This document shows positions 10,925 to 23,189 of a DNA stretch of 64,000 nucleotides, in pieces; positions within the stretch are counted from its first letter, which is position 1; the number at the start of each line of letters is the position of its first letter. The notes beneath the pieces were generated by a model. The model saw only the letters and a program-made list of their open reading frames with translations, did not search any database and was not told the DNA's origin. Both the position numbers and the translations under genes were made by a program. This DNA is from Zhengitettix transpicula (taxonomy: Eukaryota > Arthropoda > Insecta > Orthoptera > Tetrigidae): NCBI GenBank assembly GCA_037074705.1, contig CM073590.1:89954947-90018946 (forward strand), given 5' to 3'.

Positions 10925-11414
10925 ATATAAGTCGACTTGTTGAATTAGGCGCACAAATAATAAAGAAACTGACCCAACTGATAAACCGAATTTATGAAAC
11001 CCGGAAGTGGCCAAAAGATTTTGTTGATGTTTCACTATCAATGTATAATGATCACAGAACTATCAGCTTTATCTCATTTAAGGTGATAATTTTGCCACGC
11101 GTACTCAACGGAAGACTAGGATGTGAGATAGAAAAATTATTAGGACGATCAGTTTTGTTTCTAGCAGCCAAAGAGTAAGAATGCTGTCCAACATATATGG
11201 TAAATTGTTAACGAAAGAAGCCTTAGAAGGAGTTGGAGATTTCGGCATAGGACGAAGATCAATTAGCACAAAAAAAACTTACAGATGAGTTGACGAAGAA
11301 GACTGAAACACTGAAAAACAAGTTGGACAGACTAGTGATAACAAGAAGGAAGTATGGAAGTAGAGAAAAGTCCAAAGTAATGTAAATATCAAAGAAATCA
11401 GAGACATTATATAT
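10925..11414 (+). pseudogene. Non-LTR reverse transcriptase fragment (5' piece)
   Basis: The frame at 10925-11178 reads as the N-terminal part of a LINE reverse transcriptase of the endonuclease-RT type common in arthropods: LTQLINRIYETRKWPKDF, then a block resembling DHRTISLISH (here DHRTISFISF) and RVLNGRLGCEIE. After 11178 the frame is broken, but 11220-11400 still resembles the segment after the YADD box (KNKLDRLVITRRKYG, then KSKVM-ISKK). The FGFRK and YADD motifs are lost. The piece stops where an LTR-like insertion begins, and the C-terminal part resumes near 12340. Confidence 0.75.
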
Positions 11415-12264
11415 TGTGGTAAACAAATTGTAATAAAATCAAAGCCCCACGATGTGGTGCTACTCTAAAGTAATAAACAAGTTGGAGAAAACGTAGATTA
11501 TTAACAAATCCAATTTTAAATACAGAAAACTTATTAGAATATAAGTTTAATTAATTTTTTACACAATTTTTATGCATGAATGTCGCCGCTTTAATAATAT
11601 TCTTTAAGCCTTTAGGATCGCTTAATCGGGCATCTAAGAAACTGATGCTAGCTAAAGAAACTTAGTCTGTCGCTAAGGAATATTATACAAAGTTTACAAT
11701 GGATTTTTGTATGTACCAGACATCGAAGCAGTTCTCGTATCACGCTAAAACATTCACTTCACCAATTATTTTAACTTTTGAGCTTAGGTCACAAATTATT
11801 TAAATTACTCTCATTAAACAGGCCATAGTATTACACTTTCTACAGAACTTAAGTCAGCATACGCGATTAAATCCCTATCACACTATAGATGATCATCAGT
11901 TTACTTCCAATACTTCGGCGAATAGTGATATCATCATTGAAATCTGTCCGACAGCCAGTACATTTTTTTCAATCAAAACTTATTCATTTACCTCGTTCAA
12001 TATTGCTAACCTATGTGAATCAGCACTTATCAGACAGTAACAAACCTCGGTCATCGGTCATTAGGTATTGTAATTAACATTACCGGGTCAGCTCGTATCG
12101 CAGACTGTACATTTTTTCAAAGCCTTCAATATTACACCCCACCGACAATAATACCGTCTGAAAAACTCCACATTCTTAGGCAATGCTCACTGTTGCCTAA
12201 AATACCCGGGCCACAATATTACGCTGACAATACAAACAATAAATAAATTATAAATTTTATTACA
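11415..12264. mobile_element. Probable LTR insertion splitting the RT remnant
   Basis: The segment starts TGTGGTAAAC after ATAT (11411-11414) and ends TTTTATTACA before ATAT (12265-12268), so it has the TG...CA ends, the size (850 bp) and the ATAT target duplication of the LTR family in this window. It lies between two pieces of one reverse transcriptase. The right 210 bp resemble 44390-44616. I could not align its middle with the other LTRs, and the RT similarity may extend a few codons past 11415, so orientation and exact left end are uncertain. Confidence 0.45.
12055..12264 (-). repeat. Dispersed repeat shared with 44390-44616
   Basis: The last ~100 bp (ctccacattc..., cccgggccacaatattacgc, tgacaatacaaa, ttattaca) align with 44518-44616 in the same orientation. 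Both copies end ATTACA. This is either a short TGT...ACA element or the 5' end of minus-oriented LTRs. Confidence 0.55.
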
Positions 12265-12339
12265 ATATATTTGTAGAAAACAAGAAATTACAAAATAAAA
12301 ATAATTTAAAGTACCTTAGGAGTCTTTTGGCGAATCATC

Positions 12340-12865
12340 AGGTATAGCAATCGAAATAAAAGTGCTTTAATGAAAGACAATCAAATATATAATTGAGGTA
12401 AACGTGTTAAAGTACTACTTATGGAAATTGAATGTATCTGAAACATGGACATTGAAACAGAGCAAGAATAAATATCTCGAAAGTTTTGAAATGTCGTGTA
12501 GGATAACTGAAACAATTAAGTCAAAAGAAACGGTAAAAAATTAAGTGGTTCTAAGAACAGTAAATGAGGAGAGATCAATCTTCACTACAGTTTTTAAGTG
12601 AAAGGAAAGATGGATCAAGCCTATGTTGAACAGAATTTATTTAGTGCGTATCATTATCGAAGAACACAAGAATGGCGTTCCAGGTCGGGGAATAAAAAGA
12701 CTGCTGCCGCTAAAGGACTTGAAGGGAGAAATAAGAAGTTATTGGGTGCTGAAGGAAGAATATAAGAACAGGGAAAGCTGGAGAAGGAAATTTACCTACC
12801 AAGTCCAAAGACTTGCCAGTGGGAAGATAAATAAAAATAATATTCAAGTTCGCATTTTGTCGTAA
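12340..12865 (+). pseudogene. Non-LTR reverse transcriptase fragment (C-terminal piece)
   Basis: Broken frames read as the C-terminal region of the same arthropod LINE RT type as at 10925: SETWTLKQSKNKYLESFEM, then VLRTVNEERSI, then DLKGEIRSYWVLKEEYKNR with SWRRKF near 12775-12795. An in-frame stop and frameshifts interrupt it (around 12500-12600). Together with 10925-11414 it forms one decayed element separated by an ~850-bp insertion. Confidence 0.75.
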
Positions 12866-14112
12866 CAATAAATTATACAGTTCTCATTTAGAAAGTCTGC
12901 ACGTACGCTGTAGCCAAGTAACGAATTCATAGGCCGCATATGTAATCTCTGTCTAAAACAAAAATATAATTTGAAATATTTGTCTTGAGTAACTGTGTTG
13001 TAAAATTTGAAGAAAATTTAAGACTAATGGTAACGCACCTATAAGTAAATGCTTCCATTGTCTTTTCACTTCAGAAAAATAAAAATAAATGATCCAAACA
13101 ATGCAGACATCCTTCTGGACGATGAATAGGGCGCACAATGGTCACCAGACGGAAGATGAAAAAAGGAAGCCATTTTATCGACACAAAAAAACACATTGTT
13201 TTGTTGAAAATTTAAGCCAGAGTCTGCGACACTTTATAAAAAAAACAACAACAGGAAAAAACTGGAAGGAAAAGATGAATAACTCGTGCGTCTCTAAAGG
13301 CGCATGGAGCGATGGCAACTACAGAACACTGGAGCGTAGAAAACAATAGAGCGGTCCATCAGAGATTAGCCATGGACTAGTAAAAAGTGAGATGCTTTGT
13401 GAAGTACTGCTTGGCAATCAGAAAAAATGTACTTTACGTAAACGCGTCGAGATGTTTTAAATTGAACAATTCTACACTGTTTGAATTCATATTACTGCAG
13501 TATTACTTTTCTTCTCATTTTTCAAATTGATTTGTATAAGGTCATATTTCCCTATAGCAGTAATATTAATTTATTTGTTCAAAAAGTACAAAAAAATTAA
13601 TAAAATTCGGGAATTTGGCCTATATTTAATTCTAATTATGTATCGTATTTACTCACTAAGTTAAAATAATTAATAATTACTAAATGACCTTCCAAAATTA
13701 TTTTTAACTAGCAATTAATTCTAATCAATTATATCTGGGGTAAGGATTCAAAAATCTACATCAGATAGATCCAATACAAAATCTGGTTTCATATTTAGCT
13801 CGTCCAGTATATTAATTTTATGCAGTTTTCTGCTTTAAAATGCTTCGAGGTTATTGCCTTTGTTTGGTTTTCTTCCACATGCGTACATAAATAAAACTTC
13901 TAATTGGTTACTCTTTCACGGGAAAATTTACTGATAATTGAATTTCTAACGTCCTGATAGCCTAATCCAGTATTGGTTATAATTCCTTCATTTATTTAGC
14001 AGAACTTGAAAAGTTTTAATGTTTAGTGGTACATAATATTAGGTTTTCCTTTATTTTCTGTAAGCCATATTTTCTTGAGTAGCTTTTTTTAAGATTTACG
14101 CTCAGATTAATT
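12866..14112. other. Non-coding DNA
   Basis: An 86-codon frame at 13089-13349 (+) is lysine-rich and matches nothing I recognise. The remainder is AT-rich without visible features. Confidence 0.4.
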
Positions 14113-14165
14113 TTTTATTTCATTAATATTCTACTGAGGAAATATGACAAGTCGAAGAATTCTTA
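14113..14165 (-). repeat. 3' tail of a non-LTR retrotransposon (reverse)
   Basis: On the minus strand it reads tatttcctcagtagaatattaatgaaat with AT-rich repeats. This resembles 55153-55215 (tatttcctcatacgaggattaatgga) and the typical LINE 3' end tcctcat-acgagg-attaatggaataaaa. Confidence 0.45.
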
Positions 14166-14936
14166 CATACAAAGATAACAGAACACAAGAATTAAGTACA
14201 CAACATGAGAATACGTGAATTCTAAACAAAGACATCATATACACACACTAGTAATAACAACACACATGTAATATAATAAACTTGTGTAAAAGAAAATACA
14301 AAAATCTAAACGCGCTAATGAAAAAATTATTTAAAATATAACCTTTGGAAATGAAACAATTTAACAACATAATAAAAAATTATTTGTAAATAAACTAGAA
14401 TGAAAAAATTGTGGACACATTAATGTTGGAAACGTTAAAAACAGAGTAAGCCAGCATTTTATTTTTTTCTAAAATTGATATTTATCTGACATTAAATATA
14501 TAGAAAATTAATTAATCCACCAATAAAGTATAACTAGTTTTATATTAAATCAGTATTATATTTAAAATAAATTAAAAACACAACTTAAATTAAATCTTTT
14601 CAATGCAATAAAAACTCTTCATGAACAGTTGAAGCAAAATTTTGATTAAAAATAAATAAAACTTGTATTAGTAGGTTCCAAACATATTAACAAATTTTTC
14701 AGTGGACAGAGTGAAAATTTACTTAGAACTGAGATAAGGGTTGTAATAATTTTTTATGGACATTAGTTTTTCTATAGAAAATTATTAGACTTATTCGGAG
14801 AAGATGTACATGAAAGGAGACAGGATTTCAGCCGATTCGAATGGATTGTTTTCGCGACAAATGACATATTCCCTCAGGCGTGGGACTGCAAGTCGACATT
14901 AAATTTCGATTATAGTACCTGATGCGAGGGCTATTC
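14166..14936. other. AT-rich non-coding DNA
   Basis: Very AT-rich; no feature recognised. Confidence 0.4.
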
Positions 14937-15436
14937 TCTCGCAGGTAAAACCTTGTAGAGACACGAAGGAGCTACCTTTGGGGATGCCTTTTCTTCACCG
15001 TTTTTGAACTAAGGTTCCCACAAGCCGAGGCACCTAGGCCTGTTCTGAGAGGTGTATGTTCCGGGGTCACAGACCTTGGGCATACGGTAAGAGTTGTCCT
15101 CTATTCCCATTGGAATAGTCGGCCAGCTGCCTCCTAAACTGGTCGATGCACGGAGAAGGGAATGCTGCGTCCCCACAGCAAACTCCTGTCCCGCTATCGG
15201 AAGGGCGTGGGACAAGTACCGAATGCCCAACCTACCTGATGCAGGTTTTTCAAGGGTTTTCCCTGTATTTCTTTAGGCGAATGCTGGGCAGGATCATTAA
15301 ACCATAGCCCGGGGACCCTAGTTAACCCTTGGCTACCTTCCTCTACCCTTCCGCATCCCCTCTTTCAAATCCCTTCCTATGGTATTAAAGGGGAGTTGCC
15401 CAATGTGGATCACCCTTATGTAGCCTGTTGCCCTAA
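14937..15436 (+). mobile_element. R510 poly(A) retroposon, near full length
   Basis: Together with 20549-21060 this defines the family: 5' ctcgcaggtaaaacctt, a middle with ggaatagtcggccagctgcc and ccccacagcaaac, the GC-rich block agcccggggaccctag, and a 3' end gtagcctgttgccctaaaaa. The fixed 3' end with an A tail and variable 5' ends across copies point to target-primed retroposition. A ~60-codon frame (IPIGIVGQLPPK... LPDAGFSRVFP) is similar in several copies, so the repeat may derive from a coding or long transcribed sequence. No Pol III boxes are evident. Confidence 0.8.
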
Positions 15437-16439
15437 AAACTTTAAATTATATTTTAATTTTGTATATATCAATTTGTTGTGTCATTCTTGTGTCTGGGAT
15501 GTAGAGAAATATTGATTGAATTTTCAATAATATTATAAAGTGGGTTATTTTTTAAGTTAGGCTGGCTACTTGTCTCTTAAATTGCGATATTCCTCTATTA
15601 TCCCTTATAAATTCATTCTGCACACGAATCCAAGCAGGGACAGGTAACAGTGATTTCTTTCTCATAGGCGGGTGACGTCACAATGTATACATTTATAATT
15701 CATTCATTTAATTGAAGATTTGGGAAAAAACATGCATGTGAGAGTAAACAGTTATTTCGTGTCATCTCCATGCTGGAGAAATTAGAATTTGGAGAGACAG
15801 ACAAAGTATTAAGGGGCTGGAGGTGTGACCTCCTTTTCTCCGAGTTTTTAAACGGGTTGAAGAGAAAGTATTGAGGAACTTTAATTTGATCCGAGCACAG
15901 TTATGCAGGCAGTTAAACGTGAGGCAGTGAAAATGATAAGAGACAGTTGAATCTAATCCGAGATAAGTTTTTCAAGTATTTTAAGTTGATGCGGGGAATA
16001 TTGATGCAAGCAGTTGAAGTTGCACGTTACTGAAATTTAGTTTTACATAAATTCGTAAAATTCGTTTTATTCTGACTAACATTTATATTTAGTTATTTTT
16101 CCAGATTATTAAAAATCTACTCGCAGGATCCTTTTGTAAGCGACTCTAAGCCAAACCAGAATGTATTCGCCGTGTTTTTGGGCATGTCCTTTACATCATA
16201 GGTGTTACTTTAAGTTTGTAAAGCAATCCAAAATTACTAACATTGTTAAAATAAGAAAAGATCAATGTCTGTGAAATGATTTAGTTACGTGTGTAAATCT
16301 ACATAAATTTTATTGAGTGAGCTGACATGTTTAAGAATTCACTTCACCGTTAAACGTATTGGCTTTTCTTCCCCTCTAGAAGCTGGAAGTTAGCATAATT
16401 TATCAAACTCGGTCACGGAATTTATAGCGTTTCAACGAC
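15437..16439. other. Non-coding DNA with a CRE palindrome
   Basis: No gene. A perfect TGACGTCA (cAMP-response-element palindrome) occurs near 15672 in gggtgacgtcacaatg. The segment 15730-16020 is purine-rich. Confidence 0.35.
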
Positions 16440-16830
16440 GCAGCGGAGCCTACAGAGACAGATGACGTCAGAGTGATTTCAAGCAAACACAGCTACAGGG
16501 CTGTAGAAGGCGATCCCTCTGAATGCAAGGCAAACAAACTTCTTCCTCTGGCTTTCATCCTCCTCCTCTTCTTTCGCTCTCTACACACTGTTTCCCTAGA
16601 ACCCGTTCCTAACCAACACACACACAGCTCGATCCAAGGCACGGGTCGCTTTTGAAAACACGCTGAAAAGTGAAGGTAGTTGTGGGAGAAAAGGAATTTA
16701 AGACCCTCACCTCCCACCCGTCGTAGTGACGTGAGGAAAAGAGAGCTGCGCTTGGCAAAGCAGTTTCCGTAATGACTTCCTACCTACCGGTGGCAGTTCC
16801 CTTTTTAGTTCCTCCTATATTTTATCGTTC
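16440..16830. promoter_or_regulatory. GC-richer segment with CRE site; possible regulatory region
   Basis: The base composition rises clearly above its surroundings, and a perfect TGACGTCA palindrome lies near 16464. A 60-codon frame at 16473-16655 has a hydrophobic stretch (LLPLAFILLLFF) but no supporting homology or splice context. I read this as a candidate promoter or 5' exon region of an unknown gene; the evidence is compositional only. Confidence 0.25.
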
Positions 16831-19800
16831 ACATCACGAAATACAGAGACAGAAAAGCTCACCAATTATTCAAACAGTCCGTTACGAACAAATTTAGAGA
16901 AAGTATTTTTATTACCAGATGATCTCTTCATAATTTCATGTGCCTGATATAATATTAAGAATAGAAAATTTATGTTTAAAATTCAGTATAAATGTATTAA
17001 TAGGGTTGATAATGTAGAAAAGGCTTACATTTTCATACAAAATATGCATACAAAACTATTTATTTATTTATTTACTAGGCGTAATACAAGTGTTTGGCAA
17101 CGGTGTTTCATAAAAGGAAACTTTCGTAAAAATATTACTTACCAGTGTTAAGTAATGAAGGTAAAAAATAAATCCTTATTCGGCCCTTAGTATATAAGTA
17201 TTTCCTTGAAATTCACTACACTTAAAACTTATTATACGCAGGTTCCGTGTAAAATCATAACACTTTCACAATAACAATATATCACTTTTCAATATGTATT
17301 TATCATGTTTATTCAGTAAATAAATGGAGAATTTTTCCAGTGGTGGACACATTAAATTTAAATTTCTAATTCACATAAGTAAAGAAAAAAATAGTTGAAA
17401 TAAATTGTGACACAAAGCTTGTATACAAAGTATAGCAATACTATTTTTCTAACCTGAATAGTAAATATGATTACATCCTAAAATGAAAATTATATAGCAG
17501 AAATCTTATAACAACACTTCACTGCTGATTTCCGGGTTTTGGATCGTATTGATTTACGAGCTTATTTACGAAATTGTAATTCCAATTCACTAAGGAGCGC
17601 ACAGATTGAGTCTAAATTTTCTTTTCATTTGAGGTATTTCTCCAAGAAATATTAAAGATTATTTTTTTCTATAATTTAGTGTAATATCTATGGCAGAATG
17701 TAAGCCGACACCGGTTTTCTGCTTACTTTTATAACTGTGGCGTCAGACCTTCTCTGACGAGTTGTGTAATTATATAATATGGACTGAACTAAAAATAAGA
17801 AGTCTTCCAAACTGACGAAATGTATTGCAAGCATGCTCGAAATTTTCTATAAAGGAAAATTTTTGAATTGTTTGTAGATTTTTTTTAAAAAAAATTATCC
17901 GGCTCCAAATCATTAGTTTCCCATTGCTGAGCTCACCGGTGGGATGGACAGAAGAGAATCGCCTACCGCAAAATATATATAGGAGCGCGTTTTCAAATTA
18001 TAATTGTTATAGAATTCTCAATTGACGCCCTCAGGTACATTAACTATAAAGCATTCTAAATTTATATATCGCCCGGTGGGATTTAAATTAGTACATAGTT
18101 AAAATGGAATAAAATATCAGTTCATAATATCAAGTTCTTAATAATTATTATGTCGTTAAGTTAAGTGTAAAGTATAAAATAATTTTATTTCAATCAACTT
18201 TTTAAATTCAGATTGCACGAGTCGAATAAATTAAATATAAAATTAATAACCCCCAAACAACAATTAATAATTACAAACACTTGATGTTTTCATTTAATTC
18301 TGTAATATTTAACTATTTTTTAAAAGGTTTGCTTGCTCCTCAAAAGTTTTATAAGACGTATAAAATATTCCAATATTTAGGTTAGCTATAATCCGAGATT
18401 AAAAAATCTAAAATTTATTGATATTAAATTGATTTTTAACCTGTAATCAATGTTGTTTTAAAAAAATTACCATAAGCGTCTTATTTCTTGATCGTTTAGT
18501 GCACTCCAAAGCCAGCAACAACTCATCTAGTTAGTTGCTCACATAATATTTATCTACTGTGTCAATTGTTCGTATTCCGTATACTTTGTTTAATAATCAC
18601 GAGAGAAGGGTTTTGTTTTGTATCCTGTCGTAATGAATAGAAATTGAAACTGTGCGCACAGAATTTCTCTAATTAAAATAAATATAATTTTCTTTATATC
18701 TGCACTAATTAGATTTCTAAACATCTTTATTTGTTTTGAAGTAATAACGGAATTTTTATTTCTGAGAATATATAAGAAAAGAAGAAACTATTTAATACAC
18801 CTATGTGCGGAGCAATAAATGTAAATTTTACTGATATCTTTTGAAATAATATATTTTTACAATTATTCGTGTTTTAGTGAGCTGAAAAATGAAATGAAAG
18901 AACGAGGATTTTTTTTTCAGAGCTTTCATCACTGACCGTAAGTCCTTATTAAACAGACAGCATACAATTTCATTTCACAAACATTGTGGCAACTTACGAG
19001 CAGCCGAAGTGGTTTATCAAAGTAAACCATGAATTTTATCCAGCCCTTATGAGGCGCAGTTCATTCATAATGACATTAATTGGTTCTACATTTACGTTTG
19101 ATGTGTTAAATGCGTGGTCAATGCGTTATTATACTGTTCTCCCTTACCCTTTTACTCTTTCGAAAATGCAGAGATGGAACTCAATAGCACGTAAATTGTG
19201 AGTGAAACAAGGTAAACATCAAACACAACTGTATGTTTACTTTAATATTTTCATTTAATTATGAAAAATTTAAGATGATTTTGTTTTAACGGTACTACTC
19301 TCATAAAGAGGCAGTTGTGGGGAAGATTTCAATTATTGTGAAATATAATTTTCCCTAGAGGAATATTTCATCCAGGTATCAGTGCTTCCAGTAACATGTT
19401 TCCTACCACGAGGGCAATCTCGCCGTTATCCCTCAGAGAATATCGATAAAAAAATTTATCATTCCTCCGCGGGCTGTAAATATTTTAAGACCACGAGGGG
19501 AAAGTGTTTGTGGGTAACTTAAGTTTTCCCTCCTTAGAGTTGTTGTCGTTTGCTCACTTCACAGTTCACTACATATATCTTTAAAATGCCACTCTTCATC
19601 TGAATAGCTTGAATCCATTATCAATATGAAGAAGATTAAGGCTGACGAATTTAATGATGCATCGCACTCCTTATCTGATAAATGAAGAATGCGAATTCGT
19701 TCCTTTACTTTGCAGTACTTGTTCCTTGAATAATATAATATTTCTTCGTGAATACGCATCGATTATTCAATTTAAAAGTTGTTTGCATAATCTTTACCTT

Positions 19801-20548
19801 TATATTTACGTAAAATAAAAGTTCTATTATTCGAAATCAGTTAACTGAATTCCTGAATGTTTTGGGTTTTATAGTACGAAATGAAGATCTGACTGAAGAA
19901 ATGTTGGAAAGAGAAGGTACCTGAAAATATTTAAATGAAGAAGGTCAATCCTAGAGGTTTTTGTGGAAAACATAAATATTTAAAACTTGATCAGTCTCAT
20001 TAGACGTCAAACAACCAATGCAAAATTTTTCACAGAGATACTATTCATCATTTAGAGTCAACCAAAAGCGAAATATTCAATCAACCTCACTATTATTTGC
20101 CTTTATTGTCAGAAAAATACGTTTCAATAAATTAATATTTTCGAGGATACCTTACATTTATTTATCAGATACGTACAATTTATTACATAACCACAACTAA
20201 AAGTCTTGACGTCTATTAATAGTTGAAACTTCCAAATATTACCCTAACACGTCGTGTAAAACACCTGATATTCAACTCCAATCAGTAAATTTTTATTAAC
20301 TTCACTCATTTATTACTACTGATCTTTCACGATGCCTCACAAATATACTAAATCTATTCCTTCTGTTTACTAAAAGCGCCTACAAATATGTTACATTAAT
20401 GAAAATATATTCCTTAATTTAAAATAATAGAAATTCCAGTGTCACTGCCGATATCAACGAGTATTTGCACAACACACTCATAGGCGAATCTGATGGAAGA
20501 ATGAGTTCGGTAGTGCAGTTTCGAATATAATGAAAAAAACGAGAGGAT
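16831..20548. other. Long AT-rich non-coding stretch
   Basis: About 3.7 kb without a supportable gene. The short segment 17738-17770 (gtcagaccttctctgacgag) matches the arm of the 758-876 foldback, including CTGACGA, and is likely a scrap of that family. Confidence 0.4.
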
Positions 20549-21060
20549 CCACTCGCAGGTAAACCTTCCCAGAGAGCTCTGGCGGAGGCTCCCTTTGGGG
20601 ATGCCTTCACATCTCCCTGTTTTTTTTAACTAAGGTTCCCATATGCCGAGGCACCTCGGCTAGTTTTGAGAGGTGCATGTTCCGGGGTCGCAGATCTTGG
20701 GCATACGGTAAGTGTTGTCCGCTCTTCCTATTGGAATAGTCGGCCAACAGCCTCCTAAACCGGTCACGGAACGGAGAGGGGAAAGCTGCGACCCCACAGC
20801 TAACCCCTCTCCCGCCTTTGGAAGGGCGTGGGAAAAATACCAAATGCCCGACCTACCTGATGCAGGTTTTTCTAGGGTCGTCCGTGCATCACTTTTAAAC
20901 GAATTGCCGGGTAGGATCCTTAAACTATAGCCCGGGGCCCTAGTTAACCCTTGGCTACCTTCATCTACCCTTTAGCATCCCCTTTTTTCAAATGCCTTCC
21001 TGTGCTATTAAAGGGGAGTTGCCACCATGTGGATTACCCCCATGTAGCCTGTTACCCTAG
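20549..21060 (+). mobile_element. R510 poly(A) retroposon, near full length
   Basis: Same family and order as 14937-15436, from ctcgcaggtaaaccttcc to gtagcctgttaccctag. It ends 7 bases before an LTR, so its A tail region adjoins the LTR target ATAT. Its frame at 20712-20930 (LPIGIVGQQPPKPV... LPDAGFSRVV) parallels the one at 15094. Confidence 0.8.
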
Positions 21061-21394
21061 AATATATTGTAATGATTAAAAGAAATATTTAATAATAAAC
21101 GAATATTTGGACTCGTGTGGTACACAGTAGAAGGCACGCTGGGTAAAAATAAGGAGATAAAGATAGCTTAATTGAGCCACAGATGGTAAATTAAGGGAGG
21201 GTCAGCTAAATGTGTTTACGACGAACTTTTGAGTGCAACTGAACTCTGGGAAAAGACCTGCCCGATGCGTAATTTGGACGCAAATTATCGGAGCAGATGG
21301 AACACTAATGGTAAATTGAGGGACAGATGGAAAATTAGACAAGGCTGTGGGGAGAAGTGCACGCGGCTTCGTTGAAAAGTGCGCAGAAGGACGA

Positions 21395-21401
21395 TATATA
21401 A
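21395..21401 (+). promoter_or_regulatory. TATA box in LTR
   Basis: TATATAA in gacgatatataaggcg, followed ~25 bases later by atcattcagtga, a plausible start region at the U3/R boundary. Confidence 0.5.
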
Positions 21402-21958
21402 GGCGTCGTAAGAGGCGATCATTCAGTGAAGTTCGAGTCAGCAGACGTCAGGAGAGAGCGTTGGTGGAGGTCCGCAGGGCGGATGGTGGGCAAAGTTAAG
21501 GTGGCCGAAATACATAGGAGTTTATTCATTCAAGAGGCAGTTTTAGATTCGTCAAGAGAGATCGTTGATGGTAGGTCAAGTTAAGGTGGCCGAAATAAAT
21601 AGGAGTTTCATTTAGTCTTCAGTTGTCGGCAGGAGTTTCGACGTGGAAATCTGTCTGTCAGCAGAGTTTGTTGTTTGGAGGAATTCGTCGTGAGGGTTAT
21701 GTCATCGAGAAGAGGTGGCAATGAAAGCAAAGTGGTGAGCGCAACCTGGTGCTCTTTATGCCTATATAAAGCGAGTGCGTGCAGGTATGCGAGAGATCCA
21801 AATTGCATGGACCAGACAGATTGTAAGTTTATTTTTTTTTGTATTCATAGTTGTAAACTTTTAAGTAAATGTATAATCGTCAGATTTCAGATTTCAGAAT
21901 TTAAATGTGGTTATTGTATGTGTTTTTCTGTCTTTATTTTATTTTATTTTTATTTTTA

Positions 21959-22150
21959 GGGCAACAGGCTACGTGAGGGTAATCCACGTTGGACAACTCC
22001 CCTTTAATAGCATAGGAAAGAATTTGAAAGGGGGGATGCGGAAGGGTAGAAGAAGGTAGCCAAGGGTTTCTAGGGCCCCCGGGTTATATTTTAAGGATCC
22101 TACCCGACATTCGCCTACAGAAATGCAGGGAAAACCCTAGAAAAACCTGC
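21959..22150 (-). mobile_element. R510 poly(A) retroposon, nested in LTR
   Basis: Reverse-oriented 3' part of R510 (agggcaacaggctacgtgag ... aaaaacctgcatca). It is preceded by a T-rich run, which is the poly(A) tail on the minus strand. It interrupts the downstream half of the LTR at 21068-22253 and is therefore younger than it. Confidence 0.75.
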
Positions 22151-22256
22151 ATCAGTGTAAATTTTCATTTGATTATTTGTGTATTTGCAAAATTGTGTCT
22201 CAATAAATAGTAATTGTTTGTTTAAACTGGTAGTATTATTTGTAATTATTACAAAT

Positions 22257-22267
22257 TGGCGCCCAAC
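22257..22267 (+). other. Primer-binding site of the LTR element
   Basis: TGGCGCCCAAC begins 3 bases after the LTR end. The TGGCGCCCAAC start is typical of reverse-transcriptase priming by tRNA-Lys isoacceptors; complementarity is lost after 11 bases, as expected in an old copy. Confidence 0.6.
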
Positions 22268-22378
22268 ATTAAATAATAAAGGATAAATAATTGGTGGTGT
22301 TTACTATAAATTAGTGTTATCAACGTGTGGCCCATTTTAACCTGTTTTAATTAATTGTTTTGAATATACGTGTTTATT

Positions 22379-22381
<3 letters not shown>

Positions 22382-22428
<47 letters not shown>
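22382..22428. repeat. (AT)n microsatellite
   Basis: About 47 bp of uninterrupted AT repeat directly abutting the LTR element; it is the apparent target of the insertion. Confidence 0.95.
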
Positions 22429-22430
<2 letters not shown>

Positions 22431-22661
22431 GAAAATAGTTAAAGTTTGACAAAATTAATGGTCAGGTAATATATCTCAAGAAAATTATCGCTTTAAAATG
22501 GTACCGCATGCATTTGGATAAAACCTATCAAGTTTTTCAGTAATCCTGCGCTGGTCTGATGGACCGGCTGAACGTCAATTCAGACCTTAACGGAATGCAA
22601 GTAAAGTCGTTTTAAATCACGTCTTCTTCCCTCCTCTTCCATCTTTTTCGTCTCTCTGCAG

Positions 22662-22756
22662 CTTTCAGCGGTTTACACGCTCTACCCCAACCCCCCTCCC
22701 CATTTTCTCCTCACAGCATCCTATTGCGCTGATGGAAATGGAAAGCAGCCAAGCAG
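22662..22756 (+). other. Candidate small internal exon
   Basis: A long pyrimidine tract leads to acceptor AGs at 22660-22661 (tctctctgcag) and 22715-22716 (cattttctcctcacag), and a donor-like AAGCAG|GTAGGT lies at 22756/22757. The inner version is a 40-base exon with two ATGs. It sits in a GC-richer patch (22620-22830) in otherwise AT-rich DNA. There is no protein homology, so this rests on splice-like signals alone. Confidence 0.2.
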
Positions 22757-23189
22757 GTAGGTCCCAGCCCGAAATCCAGTTGATGGGCCGCGCGGTCGCT
22801 AATGCTCGAATAAATACTGTCCCATGTGACGTTTAACAATATTTCAAATGGTTTTGTCTTTGCCTGTATGTCCTTCTGACAAAGTTTCTCCCTAAAGGAA
22901 ACTCGAAATAATTCAATGGGGAACAAAATTATAGATATTACTTCATGCAGTTAGTTATTTGAATATTTGCTACCTGAAATCAAGAGGAATTGTACAAGAA
23001 AAATAATTATAAGAAGTAAACCTATAACAACAATAATGGTAATATAGATACGATTGAACGGAAAAGATAATGATATACATTAAGGTTGCTGTAAAAATAT
23101 TTTCTTTATTGCCATATTACCGTATCTCCTGTTTTACGAAGTTAGACGCTATTTTTAATCATTATAGTAGCATAATTATTTATTTTAAC

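Larger units (their letters stand above)
21068..22381 (+). mobile_element. LTR element with PBS and collapsed interior
   Basis: An LTR spans 21068 (TGTAATGATT) to 22253 (TTATTACA); three bases later TGGCGCCCAAC (22257-22267) matches a primer-binding site of the tRNA-Lys type. Only ~110 bp of leader-like DNA follows before another TTTATTACA at 22381, which resembles the LTR end. The whole is flanked by ATAT (21064-21067) and (AT)n from 22382. I infer a deleted element: a complete 5' LTR, the PBS, and the tip of the 3' LTR. The LTR is homologous to 2918-4130 and carries an R510 insertion (21959-22150). No gag/pol remains. Confidence 0.75.

Noticed and set aside
16473..16655. Small secreted peptide gene suggested by a hydrophobic stretch
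   Set aside because: The hydrophobic stretch starts after residue ~20, an antisense frame of equal quality exists, and there is no homology.
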